Below are positions 49,301 through 59,200 of a stretch of 64,000 nucleotides of DNA, in pieces. This stretch comes from JAOTZA01 sp965224065. GTDB taxonomy: Bacteria > Acidobacteriota > Thermoanaerobaculia > Multivoradales > JAHEKO01. The DNA lies in NCBI GenBank assembly GCA_965224065.1, contig CBDCYF010000005.1, positions 1,984,001-2,048,000 on the forward strand, written 5' to 3'. The notes below the pieces were generated by a model. It did not search any database. It was not told the origin of the DNA and saw only the letters and a program-made list of their open reading frames with translations. Position 1 is the stretch's first letter; every line of letters starts with the position of its first letter. Both the position numbers and the translations under genes were made by a program.

Positions 49301-50349
49301 GGATCACCGCCCCCGTGGTCATCTTCGTCGTCGTCGTCTTCTTTCTGGGCCTCGGCTCGCCCGTCCGTTTGGGCCCCGGTCCGGAGCGTCGCCGTGGCCA
49401 TCGCGAGCACCGCGCGCCGCAGCTTGGCCGGGTCGTGCCGGATCAGCTCCCCCGACGCCAGCAGATCGGCCGAGGTCACCTCGACTCCCAGACGGCCCAG
49501 GGCCTCGGGATCGACGTGTACCGGCACCGAGCCGACGTCGGCATAGTGGGCCAGCAGACGATCCGGATACGCACCATGGTGCACCAGCACGGTGTCCACC
49601 AGATCGTCTCCGGTGTGCCGGCTCAGAGCTTCCAAATGGTCCACCGCGGTCATGTCTTCGGTCTCGCCGGGCTGGGTCATCAGGTTGAGTGGCAGGAGGA
49701 CCCGCGCCTTGCTCGATCGGATCGCTTCGAGGATACCTGGGATCAGCAGATTGGGGAGAATCGAGGTATAGAGAGAGCCCGGCCCCAGGATCACCAGATC
49801 GGCGTCCCGAACGGCCGAGGCCGCCCGCGGAAAGGCCGCGACCCGCGCCGGCTCGAGCTCCAACCGCTCGATCGGCTCCCCCGAGCCACCGACCTCCGAT
49901 TCTCCGTCGTAGAACCGGCCGGATCGTCCCCACGCCTTGAGACGCACGTCGCTCAGAGTTGCGGGCAGGATCCGGCCCCGGACCGAGAGCAGCTCCTCGG
50001 CGGTCAGAATGGCCTGGTAGAAGTCGCCGGTGATGCCGGTGAGTGCCGTCAGAAAGAGATTGCCGAAGGAATGACCGGCCAGCCCCTCGCCGTCGGCAAA
50101 CCGGTACTGAAAGAGCTTGGCGACGAGATCCTCGTCGCGGGCCAGAGCCACCAGACAGTTTCGAATGTCTCCAGGTGGCAGCACGCCGAAGTCTCGCCGC
50201 AGGCGGCCCGACGAGCCGCCGTCGTCACTCACGGTGACGATCGCCGTCAGCCCACCGAGCTGGCGTCCGAGAGTGGGTTTGAGCGTCCGCAGGAGCACGG
50301 ACAGGCCGCTACCCCCGCCGACAGCGACGACGCGGGGCTTGCTGATCAA
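49297..50349 (-). CDS. yvcK: YvcK/CofD-like UDP-GlcNAc-binding protein
   Basis: 350 residues. VVAVGGGSGLSVLLRTLKP, VSDDGGSSGRLRRDFGVLPP, GDIRNCLVAL, AGHSFGNLFLTALTGI and LVILGPGSLYTSILPNLLIP are the family marks. Known YvcK/GlmR proteins bind UDP-GlcNAc and adjust GlmS activity and wall synthesis; its place directly before glmU-glmS supports the same here. TTG start at 50349. The C-terminal tail (EDDDDEDDHGGGDP) is acidic and unusual. Confidence 0.93.
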   Translation of the reverse strand: MISKPRVVAVGGGSGLSVLLRTLKPTLGRQLGGLTAIVTVSDDGGSSGRLRRDFGVLPPGDIRNCLVALARDEDLVAKLFQYRFADGEGLAGHSFGNLFLTALTGITGDFYQAILTAEELLSVRGRILPATLSDVRLKAWGRSGRFYDGESEVGGSGEPIERLELEPARVAAFPRAASAVRDADLVILGPGSLYTSILPNLLIPGILEAIRSSKARVLLPLNLMTQPGETEDMTAVDHLEALSRHTGDDLVDTVLVHHGAYPDRLLAHYADVGSVPVHVDPEALGRLGVEVTSADLLASGELIRHDPAKLRRAVLAMATATLRTGAQTDGRAEAQKEDDDDEDDHGGGDP

Positions 50350-50357
50350 GGCGGGGC

Positions 50358-50990
50358 TCAGGGCTGTTCGAACAAGCCAGCGTACTCTTCGCTGCCCCGC
50401 AGCTCGCCGAAATCGGAGTCGTGGAAGGCGTAGACCCGGTTTTTCGGGTTCATCTCGATCGCGGCCCGTAGCGAGTGTGCAGCGGCCTCGTGATCGCCCT
50501 GGAGCGCGTGGAGCGAAGCCGCCAGATAGGCGAACCGCTCGTCCTTGCCCTCACGCCCGCCGCGGCGACAGATCTCCAGAGCCTCTTCGAGATTGCCCCG
50601 GTTGCGCTCATAGACGGCGTGCAGAAACGGATCCTCCGGCCCCGACGGGCCCTTCGACGCTTTTTGCTCGGCGAGCAGCAGAAACCCCCGCGCGCGCTGC
50701 GCCAACTGCGGAAAGTCGGTCTCGTCGACGACCCTCTGCAACTGTTTCGCCGCTTGCCGGTAGTCGCCTTTTTGAATCGCCTTGAGACCGCTCTCGAACA
50801 CCTTCACCAGCGGGTCGTTCTCGATCCGCATCGGCGTGATGGTGTCCTTGGCCTCGAGCGCCATCTGCTCGAGCTTCTCGGCAACGGTCTCCGAGTCGGT
50901 CTTGAAGCGCTCGGCCAGCTCCTCCAGGCGCTTGATCTTGGCGTATCTTTTGAGATACGTCTCTTCTTCTTTCTTCCAGCGTTTTGCCAT
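50358..50990 (-). CDS. Conserved hypothetical with TPR-like repeats
   Basis: 210 residues, no signal. The start MAKRWKKEEETYLKRYAKI, then KRLEELAERFKTDSETVAE, looks like a small helix-turn-helix or Myb/SANT-like unit. Residues 65-200 have TPR-like helices (GLKAIQKGDYRQAAKQLQRV, NRGNLEEALEICRRGGREGK, SLHALQGDHEAAAHSLRAAI). It lies between mglA (23 bases away) and yvcK (8 bases away) in one operon, so it may be an adaptor linking the polarity GTPase to wall synthesis; this is inference only. Confidence 0.8.
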   Translation of the reverse strand: MAKRWKKEEETYLKRYAKIKRLEELAERFKTDSETVAEKLEQMALEAKDTITPMRIENDPLVKVFESGLKAIQKGDYRQAAKQLQRVVDETDFPQLAQRARGFLLLAEQKASKGPSGPEDPFLHAVYERNRGNLEEALEICRRGGREGKDERFAYLAASLHALQGDHEAAAHSLRAAIEMNPKNRVYAFHDSDFGELRGSEEYAGLFEQP

Positions 50991-51013
50991 TGATTTAAAC
51001 CTCTATTGCAGGA

Positions 51014-51598
51014 CTAGCGCTTGCGGAGCTCGATGAGAATCTGCTTCGCCACCGATTTCAAGGTGTCGAACACTCCGACCCCCTCCGGAGCGACCGCTTC
51101 GAAGGTTGGTTCGCGCTTGTAATTCAGCATCCGGTACATCTCGTCGACCGGCATCGCATTGGGCAGGTCCCGTTTGTTGAACTGCAGAGCGAATGGGACC
51201 GTCAGCAGCTCGAACCCGTGCTCCCTGAGGTTGGCCTCCAGGTTGCGGATCGACTCGACGTTCGCCTCCATCCGCTCCCTCTGACTGTCGGCGACAAAGA
51301 CCACGCCGTCGACCCCCTTGAGTATCAGCTTGCGGCTGGCGTCGTAAAAGACCTGGCCGGGCACCGTATAGAGGTGAAAGCGCGTGGTGAAACCGCGGAT
51401 CGATCCCAGGTCGAGGGGCAGAAAGTCAAAAAAAAGCGTCCGGTCCGCCTCGGTCGCCAGCGAGATCATCTTCCCCTTCGCAGCGGGAGGGGTCTTGTTG
51501 TAGATGTACTGCAGATTGGTCGTCTTGCCCCCGAGCCCGGGGCCGTAGTAGACGATCTTGCAGTTGATCTCTTTGGCGGCGTAGTTGATGAAGGTCAT
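51014..51598 (-). CDS. mglA: MglA-type small Ras-like GTPase
   Basis: 194 residues. P-loop YYGPGLGGKTTNLQYIYNKT near residue 20, switch region RTLFFDFLPLDLGSIRGF, the altered G3 box YTVPGQVFYDASRKLILKGV and the G4 box LQFNKRDLP. These are diagnostic of MglA, which sets cell polarity in Myxococcus and is found widely in Acidobacteriota. The start overlaps the stop of the roadblock partner (ATGA). It acts in the cytoplasm at a pole with MglB as GAP. Confidence 0.95.
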   Translation of the reverse strand: MTFINYAAKEINCKIVYYGPGLGGKTTNLQYIYNKTPPAAKGKMISLATEADRTLFFDFLPLDLGSIRGFTTRFHLYTVPGQVFYDASRKLILKGVDGVVFVADSQRERMEANVESIRNLEANLREHGFELLTVPFALQFNKRDLPNAMPVDEMYRMLNYKREPTFEAVAPEGVGVFDTLKSVAKQILIELRKR

Positions 51599-52074
51599 TC
51601 GCTAAAAAGAGCGTCGATGTCTTCGTCCGTGATCTCCGAGAACGGGCTCGCTTCGGCTCGGGCGTCCGGGCCGCGCTCGGTCTTGTCCGCCATCTGATCG
51701 AAGACTTTTTCGAGCTCCGCGCTCGCCCTCTTGACCCTCAGTCGTACCAGACCCAAAGACGAGCGCTCATCGAAGATCACCAGCAGGATCGCCCGCCGAG
51801 CGACGATCGAGATGTGGATGTGATCTCTCTGGCCCTCGTGGAAAAGCACCGAGAACTCGCGCTCGCCGATGAGCTTCGCCAGCCCGTCGGTGGCCGCGAC
51901 ATTGCCGGCGGTTAGCGAAGCCAGCGAGGTCGAATCGAACTCGTCAACATCGCCGGCGGCGGCGATGTGCTGGCCGTTCTTGTCGATCAAGAAGACGGCT
52001 TTTGCGTTCGAGTCGTGGCGCAGCCGCCGGAGCGCCTCCTCCAGGCGGTCGAACTCTTGTTGGAAGACTTCCAT
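51595..52074 (-). CDS. mglB: MglB-like roadblock/LC7 domain protein
   Basis: 159 residues from the ATG at 52074 (MEVFQQEFDRLEEALRRLRH). Roadblock/LC7 fold: AKAVFLIDKNGQHIAAAGDV, SLTAGNVAATDGLAKLIGE, FSVLFHEGQRDHIHISIVAR, ILLVIFDERSSLGLVRLRVK. It ends in a Ser/Asp-rich tail (ITDEDIDALFSE). MglB dimers are the GTPase-activating partner of MglA. First gene of the long minus-strand operon ending at uvrD. Confidence 0.92.
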   Translation of the reverse strand: MEVFQQEFDRLEEALRRLRHDSNAKAVFLIDKNGQHIAAAGDVDEFDSTSLASLTAGNVAATDGLAKLIGEREFSVLFHEGQRDHIHISIVARRAILLVIFDERSSLGLVRLRVKRASAELEKVFDQMADKTERGPDARAEASPFSEITDEDIDALFSE

Positions 52075-52267
52075 CAGCGTCCCGAGATGCGCTCCACCTG
52101 GCCCGCGCAAGATATCACAGAGACAGCAGCGCTCCTGTTGCGGACGCTACAGCGGCAGGGCTTCACGCGACCGCGACACCAGTGGTGCACAGGCCGTTGA
52201 TAGTATGCCAATTGCGCCGAAAAACCAGCCGATGTGACGCCCTCCGGCCCCTGAGAATCACGCTCCG

Positions 52268-53923
52268 ATGCGCGCCCTCGTTCCGCCCCGCTCGACGGCC
52301 GCGCGGCGGGAGGCGCTCTCCCGGCTGGGCGACCGGGAGTGGGACCTTCTGGTCGTCGGGGGCGGAATCAGCGGCATGGCGGTGGCGCGAGACGCGGCGC
52401 TGCGGGGGCTCTCGACCGCCCTCATCGAGCGAGAGGACTTCGCTTTCGGGACCTCCAGCCGCTCGTCGCGACTCGTGCACGGCGGGCTGCGGTACCTCAA
52501 GAACTTCGACTTCAGCCTGGTGCGCGAGGGTCTCGTCGAACGGCGCCGGCTGCTGGATGGCGCGCCCGGGCTGGTCCGGCCGGCCCGCTTTGTCTACCCG
52601 GTCTACCGGCAGGACCCCGACTCGCTGTGGAAAGTGGCCCTCGGCGTGCGTGTCTACGAGACCCTTTCCTTCGGCTACCGGTTGGGTCGCGGTCGCCGCT
52701 ATCGCAAACGGGGCCTGATGGGCGTGATGCCGGGTCTGCGGCGGGACTCGCTGGTGGGGGGTGTTGCCTATACCGACGCGGCGACTCACGACACCCGTCT
52801 GACCCTGGCCGTCGGGCTGGGAGCCGCCGGCGCCGGTGCCCACCTGGTGTCGCGCTGCGGCGCGGTGCGGCTCGAGCAAACCGACGGCGTGGTCACCGGT
52901 GTGCTGGCCGAGGACCGCATCTCGGAGCGTGAGTTTCCGATCTCGGCGCGCGCGGTCGTGCTGTGCTGCGGTCCATGGCAGAAGCTCTACGCCCAGACCC
53001 CCGTCAAGCTGCGCACCGCGCGCGGCACCCATCTGAGCGTGCGCTGTCGCCGTCTGCCGCTCGACTGTTTTGTGGCGCTCCGCTCACCCCGCGACGGCCG
53101 GCTGGCCTTTGCCATGCCGGTTGGCCGGTATGTGGTCCTGGGAACCACCGATGACGACGACGCCACCGAGCCGGGCCGGGTCAGGCCCACCCGTGACGAC
53201 AGCGACTATCTTCTCGAGCTGGCCAACCACGCCTTCCCGGCCGTAGACGTCACCCGGTCGGACATCGCCGGCGCCTGGGCCGGGCTGCGGCCGTTGGTCG
53301 CCGACGGATCGGGCGATGATGCCGACAAGCTTTCGCGTAGCCACACCGTCGCCGCGGGCCCCCCGGGGTTGTGGATCCTGACCGGCGGCAAGCTCACCAC
53401 CCACCGCCGGATGGCCGAAGATTGCCTGGACGAGGTGGCACCGTACCTGGAGGCTATGGGTGTGGCCTCGCTGCCGTGCTCCACTCACCAGCGAACCCTC
53501 CTCGATGGCGACCTCGGCCGCGGCCGCGCCCTCCTCACCGAGGGTGGTCTATCGCCCGAGCGGATCGCGGCCTTTGAAGCGCTCTACGGCAGCCGGCTGG
53601 AGCGGCTTGCCGTCAAGGCCAGCGAGCACGCCGGCCGAAACACCATCACCGGCGACGCGTTGCTCGAAGCTCAGATCGAGCTGGCCGTCGAGGAGGAATG
53701 GGCCCTGTCGCTCGACGACCTGTTGCTACGCCGGATCGGGTCGGGGCAGCTCGACTTGAGAGCGGTCTGGAGCCTGGCTCCGGCCAGCGCGGCCAAGCTG
53801 GGCGATCTGCTGGGCTGGAGCGCCGAGGAAACCGCCGAGGAGGTCCGCGAGCTTCGCGCCGGTGTGGCGCGAGACCTGGTGGCCGCGGGCGCCGAGGGGC
53901 TGGATTTCCCGGCCGGCGCCTAG
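52268..53923 (+). CDS. glpD: Glycerol-3-phosphate dehydrogenase (FAD-dependent)
   Basis: 551 residues. FAD-binding DLLVVGGGISGMAVARDAAL, substrate loop FAFGTSSRSSRLVHGGLRYL, AVVLCCGPWQK, VLGTTDDDDATEPGRVRPTR, WAGLRPLVADGS and LWILTGGKLTTHRRMAEDCL; C-terminal cap helices follow. Membrane-associated enzyme feeding electrons from glycerol-3-P to quinone. It stands alone without glpK or glpF nearby and is divergent from mglB with about 190 bases between them. Confidence 0.95.
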   Translation: MRALVPPRSTAARREALSRLGDREWDLLVVGGGISGMAVARDAALRGLSTALIEREDFAFGTSSRSSRLVHGGLRYLKNFDFSLVREGLVERRRLLDGAPGLVRPARFVYPVYRQDPDSLWKVALGVRVYETLSFGYRLGRGRRYRKRGLMGVMPGLRRDSLVGGVAYTDAATHDTRLTLAVGLGAAGAGAHLVSRCGAVRLEQTDGVVTGVLAEDRISEREFPISARAVVLCCGPWQKLYAQTPVKLRTARGTHLSVRCRRLPLDCFVALRSPRDGRLAFAMPVGRYVVLGTTDDDDATEPGRVRPTRDDSDYLLELANHAFPAVDVTRSDIAGAWAGLRPLVADGSGDDADKLSRSHTVAAGPPGLWILTGGKLTTHRRMAEDCLDEVAPYLEAMGVASLPCSTHQRTLLDGDLGRGRALLTEGGLSPERIAAFEALYGSRLERLAVKASEHAGRNTITGDALLEAQIELAVEEEWALSLDDLLLRRIGSGQLDLRAVWSLAPASAAKLGDLLGWSAEETAEEVRELRAGVARDLVAAGAEGLDFPAGA

Positions 53924-53942
53924 CAGCCTTCTCACCTGCCGG

Positions 53943-54773
53943 CTACTGCGCCGCGGCCTTTGCGACGGCCTTCTTGGCCGTCTTTTTGCGCCCACGCCCG
54001 CCACCGCGGCGGCGGCGTGAGACCAGCGCCACGGTGTAGGTGCCCGAGCGCTCGTCCTTCTCCAGCTTGATGATCTTCTGTTGCTCGGCGTCTTCGAGAA
54101 GGTCGGTAAAGGTCGAATAACCGTAGTAGCCCTCATTGAACGACGGCCGCTTGCGCTGCATCGTCTGCTTGACCATCGAGCCCCAGAGGATGTCCTTGTT
54201 TTCGCGCTTGAGCGCGTGGATGGCATCGACCATCAGCTCGAACGCCTCGGCGTTCTTGCTTTTGCCGACGCCGGTGAGCTTGGGGGCTTTCTTGGCCTGG
54301 GCCTTATCGCGCCAGACATCCTCGTAGAAGATGAACTCGTCGCAGTTGTCGATCAACAGCGCCGACGAAGAATTCTTGACCCCGACGCCGATGACGCTCT
54401 TGTTGTTCTCCTTGAGCTTCGAGACCAGCGGCGAGAAATCGCTGTCCCCCGACAACACCACAAAGGTATCCAGGTGCTCCTTTGAGTAACAAAGCTCCAT
54501 GGCGTCGACCGCCATCTTCAAGTCCGCCGAGTTTTTTCCCGAATAGCGCCGTTGGGGGATGTCGATCATCTCGATCCCGGACTCGTGGAACGGGCGCTTG
54601 AACTCACTGTAGCGTTCCCAGTCGCAGTAGGCCTTCTTGACGATGATCTTGCCCTTCTCGAGCAGACGCTCGAGCACCAGCTTGATGTCGAATTTTTTGA
54701 TCTCGGAATCGCGTACACCGAGCGCCACGTTCTCGAGATCACAGAACAGCGCGATTTTTCGTTCGTCGTTCAA
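53943..54773 (-). CDS. NYN (PIN-like) domain protein with LOTUS/OST-HTH-like end
   Basis: 276 residues. The NYN domain at 1-150 has the acidic nuclease residues: ALFCDLENVALG, NSADLKMAVDAMELC and FVVLSGDSDFSPLVSKL. Residues about 170-245 form an OST-HTH/LOTUS-like unit (AFELMVDAIHALKRENKDIL, SFNEGYYGYSTFTDLLEDAE, QQKIIKLEKDE). The basic tail (RRRRGGGRGRKKTAKKAVAK) may bind RNA. NYN-LOTUS proteins are likely endoribonucleases acting on specific RNAs. TTG start at 54773 follows AAGGAAA. Confidence 0.88.
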   Translation of the reverse strand: MNDERKIALFCDLENVALGVRDSEIKKFDIKLVLERLLEKGKIIVKKAYCDWERYSEFKRPFHESGIEMIDIPQRRYSGKNSADLKMAVDAMELCYSKEHLDTFVVLSGDSDFSPLVSKLKENNKSVIGVGVKNSSSALLIDNCDEFIFYEDVWRDKAQAKKAPKLTGVGKSKNAEAFELMVDAIHALKRENKDILWGSMVKQTMQRKRPSFNEGYYGYSTFTDLLEDAEQQKIIKLEKDERSGTYTVALVSRRRRGGGRGRKKTAKKAVAKAAAQ

Positions 54774-54931
54774 AGGACGGATTTCCTTTCAGCAAGTGCG
54801 ACAACGCCGGGCCAAACGCCGGCGCAAGAGTCTGTTTTCCTGGAAATGCCAGGCAGGTAAGGGGTTGGAGGATGGATCAGAAGCTCTTGGGGCGCGGGTA
54901 GTGAAGGCCCCAACCTCGTTTTGCGGGTGGA

Positions 54932-54940
54932 ATTGTAGCA
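54932..54940 (-). promoter_or_regulatory. Extended -10 promoter element upstream of the NYN gene
   Basis: On the minus strand the sequence TGCTACAAT is a good extended -10 box. It would start a transcript about 150 bases before the NYN start codon. No clear -35 is present. Confidence 0.35.
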
Positions 54941-55000
54941 TCCAAGCCGGCTGTGCCGAGATAAAATCCACCGCCGCCGTCCGGCCAACCCACTTTCCGC

Positions 55001-55630
55001 ATGGCACACCGCGTCGCACTGCTCGTCACCGGGGCTTCCGGAATGGCCCTGCCGCGGCACCTCTTGGCGACGCTGACACGGGTCGAGGAGGTCGAGCGGG
55101 TTCACCTGGTGGTGTCCCGCGGCGCCAGCCAGGTTTTGCGGCACGAGCTGGGAGCCGAACAAACCGGCGCCGCCGATCTGGTCGAAGCGGCCGGTCTGGC
55201 GGCTCCACAACGCGACAAGATCGTCACGCACCGCGACGGCGAGCTCGACGCTCCAATCGCGTCCGGGTCTTACCGGCTCACCGGCACGGCGATCGTGCCG
55301 TGCAGCGCGGGCACACTCGGCGCCTTGGCCACCGGCGGCGCCCGCACCCTCGTCCATCGGGCCGGCGCGGTGGCACTCAAGGACGGCTGGCCGCTGGTGC
55401 TCGGGTTTCGCGAGACCCCGTACTCGGTCGTGCACCTCGAGAATTTGAGACGGCTCGCCCACCTCGGCGCGGTGATCCTGCCGCCGGTCCCCGCTTTTTA
55501 CATCGGCGGCGAATCGATGGAGCGCTTTCTGGATCACTACGCCATGCGGGTGCTCGACCGGCTGGGGATCGCCATCCCTCAAAGCACCGGGCTGCGCTGG
55601 CCCCCGAGATCGGGTCAAAAAAGCAGTTAA
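55001..55630 (+). CDS. ubiX: UbiX-type flavin prenyltransferase
   Basis: 209 residues. The start VALLVTGASGMALPRHLLAT is the FMN-binding loop, followed by VVSRGASQVLRHEL, DAPIASGSYRLTGTAIVPCS, AGTLGALATGGARTLVHRAG and FYIGGESMERFLDHYAMRVL. It prenylates FMN to make the cofactor of UbiD decarboxylases. The usual ubiD is not adjacent. The signature Gly-Ala-Tyr of the first loop is changed to GMALP, so the start of the active site is somewhat divergent. Confidence 0.88.
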   Translation: MAHRVALLVTGASGMALPRHLLATLTRVEEVERVHLVVSRGASQVLRHELGAEQTGAADLVEAAGLAAPQRDKIVTHRDGELDAPIASGSYRLTGTAIVPCSAGTLGALATGGARTLVHRAGAVALKDGWPLVLGFRETPYSVVHLENLRRLAHLGAVILPPVPAFYIGGESMERFLDHYAMRVLDRLGIAIPQSTGLRWPPRSGQKSS

Positions 55631-55648
55631 GGGAGCCGGCCGCCGGCC

Positions 55649-56245
55649 TCAAACTCGGCCGAAGGCCCGATCGGTCAGAGCCCGAGCCGCCTCCAGCATG
55701 GCTTCTTCCTCGGCGCCACCCGCCAGCGTCAAACCGATCACCGCATCGTCGTCGCAGGTCCAAAGCTGCCCCGTGTTGAGGGCCGAAGCCGAACTGAAGG
55801 CCCACCACGCCTCGCTGCCGAGGTCGGCGATGTTCTTGGGGGCCGCACCGGTTCCATCCCGGGCCGCGCGCATGTCTCGGCAGATCTCGGACATCTTCCG
55901 CGCTCCCTCCTGCTTGACAAAAGCTGTCAGGCTGAGGCTCGTCTGGTCCAGCTCGTCGGTGTCCCACAGGCAGTACATCGAGCCCATGGCGCGACCAGCC
56001 TGAACCGGGTTTCCCACCAGCTCCGACACCTCGGTGTCCTCGATCAGGCCGCAGACGTCGACTCCGAGCTTGCGCCCCGCCCGCTTTGTCTCGGCGGTGG
56101 CGACGATCTCTGAGAGAGCCGGTGAGAGACCCGGCTCACCCTCCGTTGCGGCGTCCTTGTCGGATCCCCCGCATGCGGCCAGCAAGAGGACCACGCCCAC
56201 CGTCGACGCAGCGACCCGCCAGCGTTGTTGCATTCCTAGTCTCAT
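55649..56245 (-). CDS. Secreted lipoprotein, DUF3558-like
   Basis: 198 residues. Lipobox VGVVLLLAACGG (Cys near residue 25). The body has VDVCGLIEDTEVSELVGNPV, MGSMYCLWDTDELDQTSLSL and GQLWTCDDDAVIGLTLAGGA, with paired cysteines. This pattern recalls DUF3558 lipoproteins of actinobacteria. The function is unknown. It lies 50 bases downstream of the giant VWA gene on the same strand and may be part of that unit. Confidence 0.7.
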   Translation of the reverse strand: MRLGMQQRWRVAASTVGVVLLLAACGGSDKDAATEGEPGLSPALSEIVATAETKRAGRKLGVDVCGLIEDTEVSELVGNPVQAGRAMGSMYCLWDTDELDQTSLSLTAFVKQEGARKMSEICRDMRAARDGTGAAPKNIADLGSEAWWAFSSASALNTGQLWTCDDDAVIGLTLAGGAEEEAMLEAARALTDRAFGRV

Positions 56246-56294
56246 CTTCTCTACCTCCCGAGCTCTCTTTTGCGTCCGCCGCGCCGGGACCCCC

Positions 56295-59200
56295 TCACGG
56301 CCTCGACCCCAGTGTGAGGGTCTTTCGCTTCTCGCCGACGACCCGCACCTGTTCGAAGATCTCGGCCGGGGCCCCCTTCACTCGCACCGTGTAAACACCC
56401 GCCGGAACCGCCACCGGATCCCCACCGACCGCGCCGGTCGCCAGCACCGCCCCGTCGTGGTCCACGACGTCAAACGAGCGGCTGACGGCTGCCACCATCG
56501 ATTCCTCGAGCGAGCGAGCATCGCCGGCATCGTAATACCGCCCGCCGCCCAGTTCGGCCCATCGCCGAAATCGCGCCCGGGCGGCTTCCCGGTCGCTAGC
56601 GTCGACATCGAAGCCGACGATGTTGAGCTCCACGTCGTATCCGCGCCGGCGGAGCGCCTCGATCGCCGCCTCCACGTCGCCGCCGCACGACTCCTCGCCG
56701 TCGGTGACCAAGACCACCCTCTTGGGCCCGGGCCCCTCTCCGAGGTCGCTTCCGACCAGCTCCAGCGAGGCGGCAATCGGTGTCCCCGAGAACGGCTTGG
56801 GCTCGACCGCCGCCAGCACGCGGGCGGTCTCCGCGGCATCGAGCGGCCCGAGCGGCATCTCGAGATCGGTCCGGCAGGCTTTGGCTTTCCGATTGCCGAA
56901 CACTCGCAGCGCGAACGGCGTTCCGGGGGAGAGCACATCGCTGACGAGCTGACGAAGCACCCGTTTGGCGACGTCGATGCGAAGCACGCCCCCGACCTTT
57001 CGATACATGCTCCCGGAGGCATCGAAGATTACCTCGACCGATTCTCCGGCCGTGCCCGGCGCGGCACCATCGGTGGCAGCGGCGACGACCTCGATGCTCC
57101 CCGGCCCCGCCGGCTCCTCAAACCCGGTCTCTACGAGAACGCGGTAGCTCTTGGGCCGGCGCAAGTAGCACGACGCTCGGGCAAAGCCGACATCAAAATG
57201 GCCGATGGTCCGGGCCGAATCATAGAAACCGCCCCCGACACCCGCCCAGCTCTGCATCAGATCCTGGCTGGCGGCCGACCTCGGCGAATCGTGCTCGATC
57301 GAGGGTGTGTGCATGGTGAAGATCTGCGGCGAGGTCTGTGCGAACGTCTTCCAGAGATCCGTCGTAAGCGCGTAGCCGTTGCTGAAAGCATCGGTAATGA
57401 GCACGATCGCCCTGGCGCCCGGCCTCTTCTCCAGTGCGACCCCGGCGGTCAACAGGGCCAGCTCCGAGTTGCTGGAGAAGGCCTTGGCCGTGTCGTGCCG
57501 GTTAAGCGCCGACATCACCTCTGCTGGATCGCCCGACCATTCCTCGAGCAGAAATCGCGGCGGCTTGTCGAACGGCAGCAAGTTGACGACCTCCCGGCCG
57601 GGCTTGACGGCGCGCGCGAACTGAGTCGCCGCGGCACGGATAAAGTCAGTGTACGGGCCGATGCTGGCGCTGGTGTCCCAGGCAAGCACAACCGAGCGCG
57701 GTGGCTCCTCCAGCCGCAGGTAGTAGCTGCCCGGGGCGACATCAGCGGTCAGCTCGACCCGCTGGTAGGACCGTTCGGACTCGCTCTCCACCGGGCGTCC
57801 GCGCGGGTCTTGCAGACTCCACGAGAACGCGACCGCCGGATCGCCTTGCAGGGTGATGCGAATGGCGTTGTGGCCTTCAGGAACCTCCACCCGGTACCAG
57901 TCCACGTCCTCCTCCACAAGCACCCGCCCCGACAACGCCCGGCCTGGCGACAGCGGCTGAGCCCGCTCCCGGCTGTCGTTGTGATCGGCCTCGGCGAGAA
58001 CGGACGTTCCCGAAGCCGGCCGGCCGGCCTCGAAGATCGCGCGGCGGCTCATGAATCCCCACTCGCCGAGGATGGACCTGTAGTCGGCGTCCGCCCCCTG
58101 CTCGAAGATCCTCAGGGTCTCCGGGTACCGGTAAGGTGTCTGCGGCCGCAGATCCCCGGCGGTGAATCGAACAAAGCGCGCCCATGCCGGCTCGCCGAGC
58201 GTCAGGCGCTCGACACCGTCGCCTCCGAGCCGCCAGGTAGCCAGCGTCTCCCAGGGCCCCAACGGGCTCTCCGTCGAAGCGGCCACCTCGATCTCCTCAA
58301 AGCCCAGAGCCCTCGAGCTCCGGCTCTCCGACGGGACCCACTCGAAGCCGGTGATCCTGGCCGCCCGATCGTGGTGAAAGCCCACCACCCAGCTCGCGGT
58401 GTCCTGGTCGTCGGCCGTAGTCGCAAACGTCCGCTCCGCTGCGACCGAGAGGATCGGGTGCTCGGCCGATCCGACACCGATGACGGTCCCGAACTCCTCG
58501 GTCCCAATCAGCGGATCGGACCAAGCGACATGGCCGCCGAGCGACGGCTGGGCAATGTCCCAGGGTTCGGAGCGCAGCCTGGTCCCGGCAGCGGCGACGA
58601 GCTTCCACTCCCCGAGCGCCACCCCGCGCCCTCCGCCGTGGCTGCTGCCGAGCACAAGTCTCGCGAACCGGGCCTCGACCGGCTCTTCGAACGCAAAAAC
58701 CTGCTCGCCAGGAAGCGGCTCGAGACGGCCGGTGAGGACCTCCTCGAAACGCTTGCCGTCGAGCGATGTCGAGACGGAGAATTCGGCAAGCTGCTCAGTC
58801 GCGCCTTCGATCGAGCGCCCCAGCGGATGGAGCAGCGCTCCCCACAGCTCCACCGGTTCTTCCCCGGCCAGATCGACCGTGATCGCCTGCTCCGTCTCGA
58901 ACCGAGTCCGGTCTCGCAGCGGGATCGCGAGCCCATCGAAAAGCTCCCCCACAAAACGATCCTCGCCTTCCGCCGCCGCCCCCAGCGCCGGCCAAGCGAC
59001 GTTGAGCCCTCCCAGCAGGCGGTCGGGCAGGGGCCACGCCTCGCCGGCCGCGCGGGGCTCCGCCCCGCACTCCGGCTGCAGCTCCACCGAAGCGGTCGCG
59101 ACCGCGCCGCTTGCGGTCCGGGCGGCAACCGTCAGCAGAACCGGCTGGTCGTCCCGGGCGTCCGGCAGGATCTCCACCTGCAGCGGAATCGCCGCCGACT

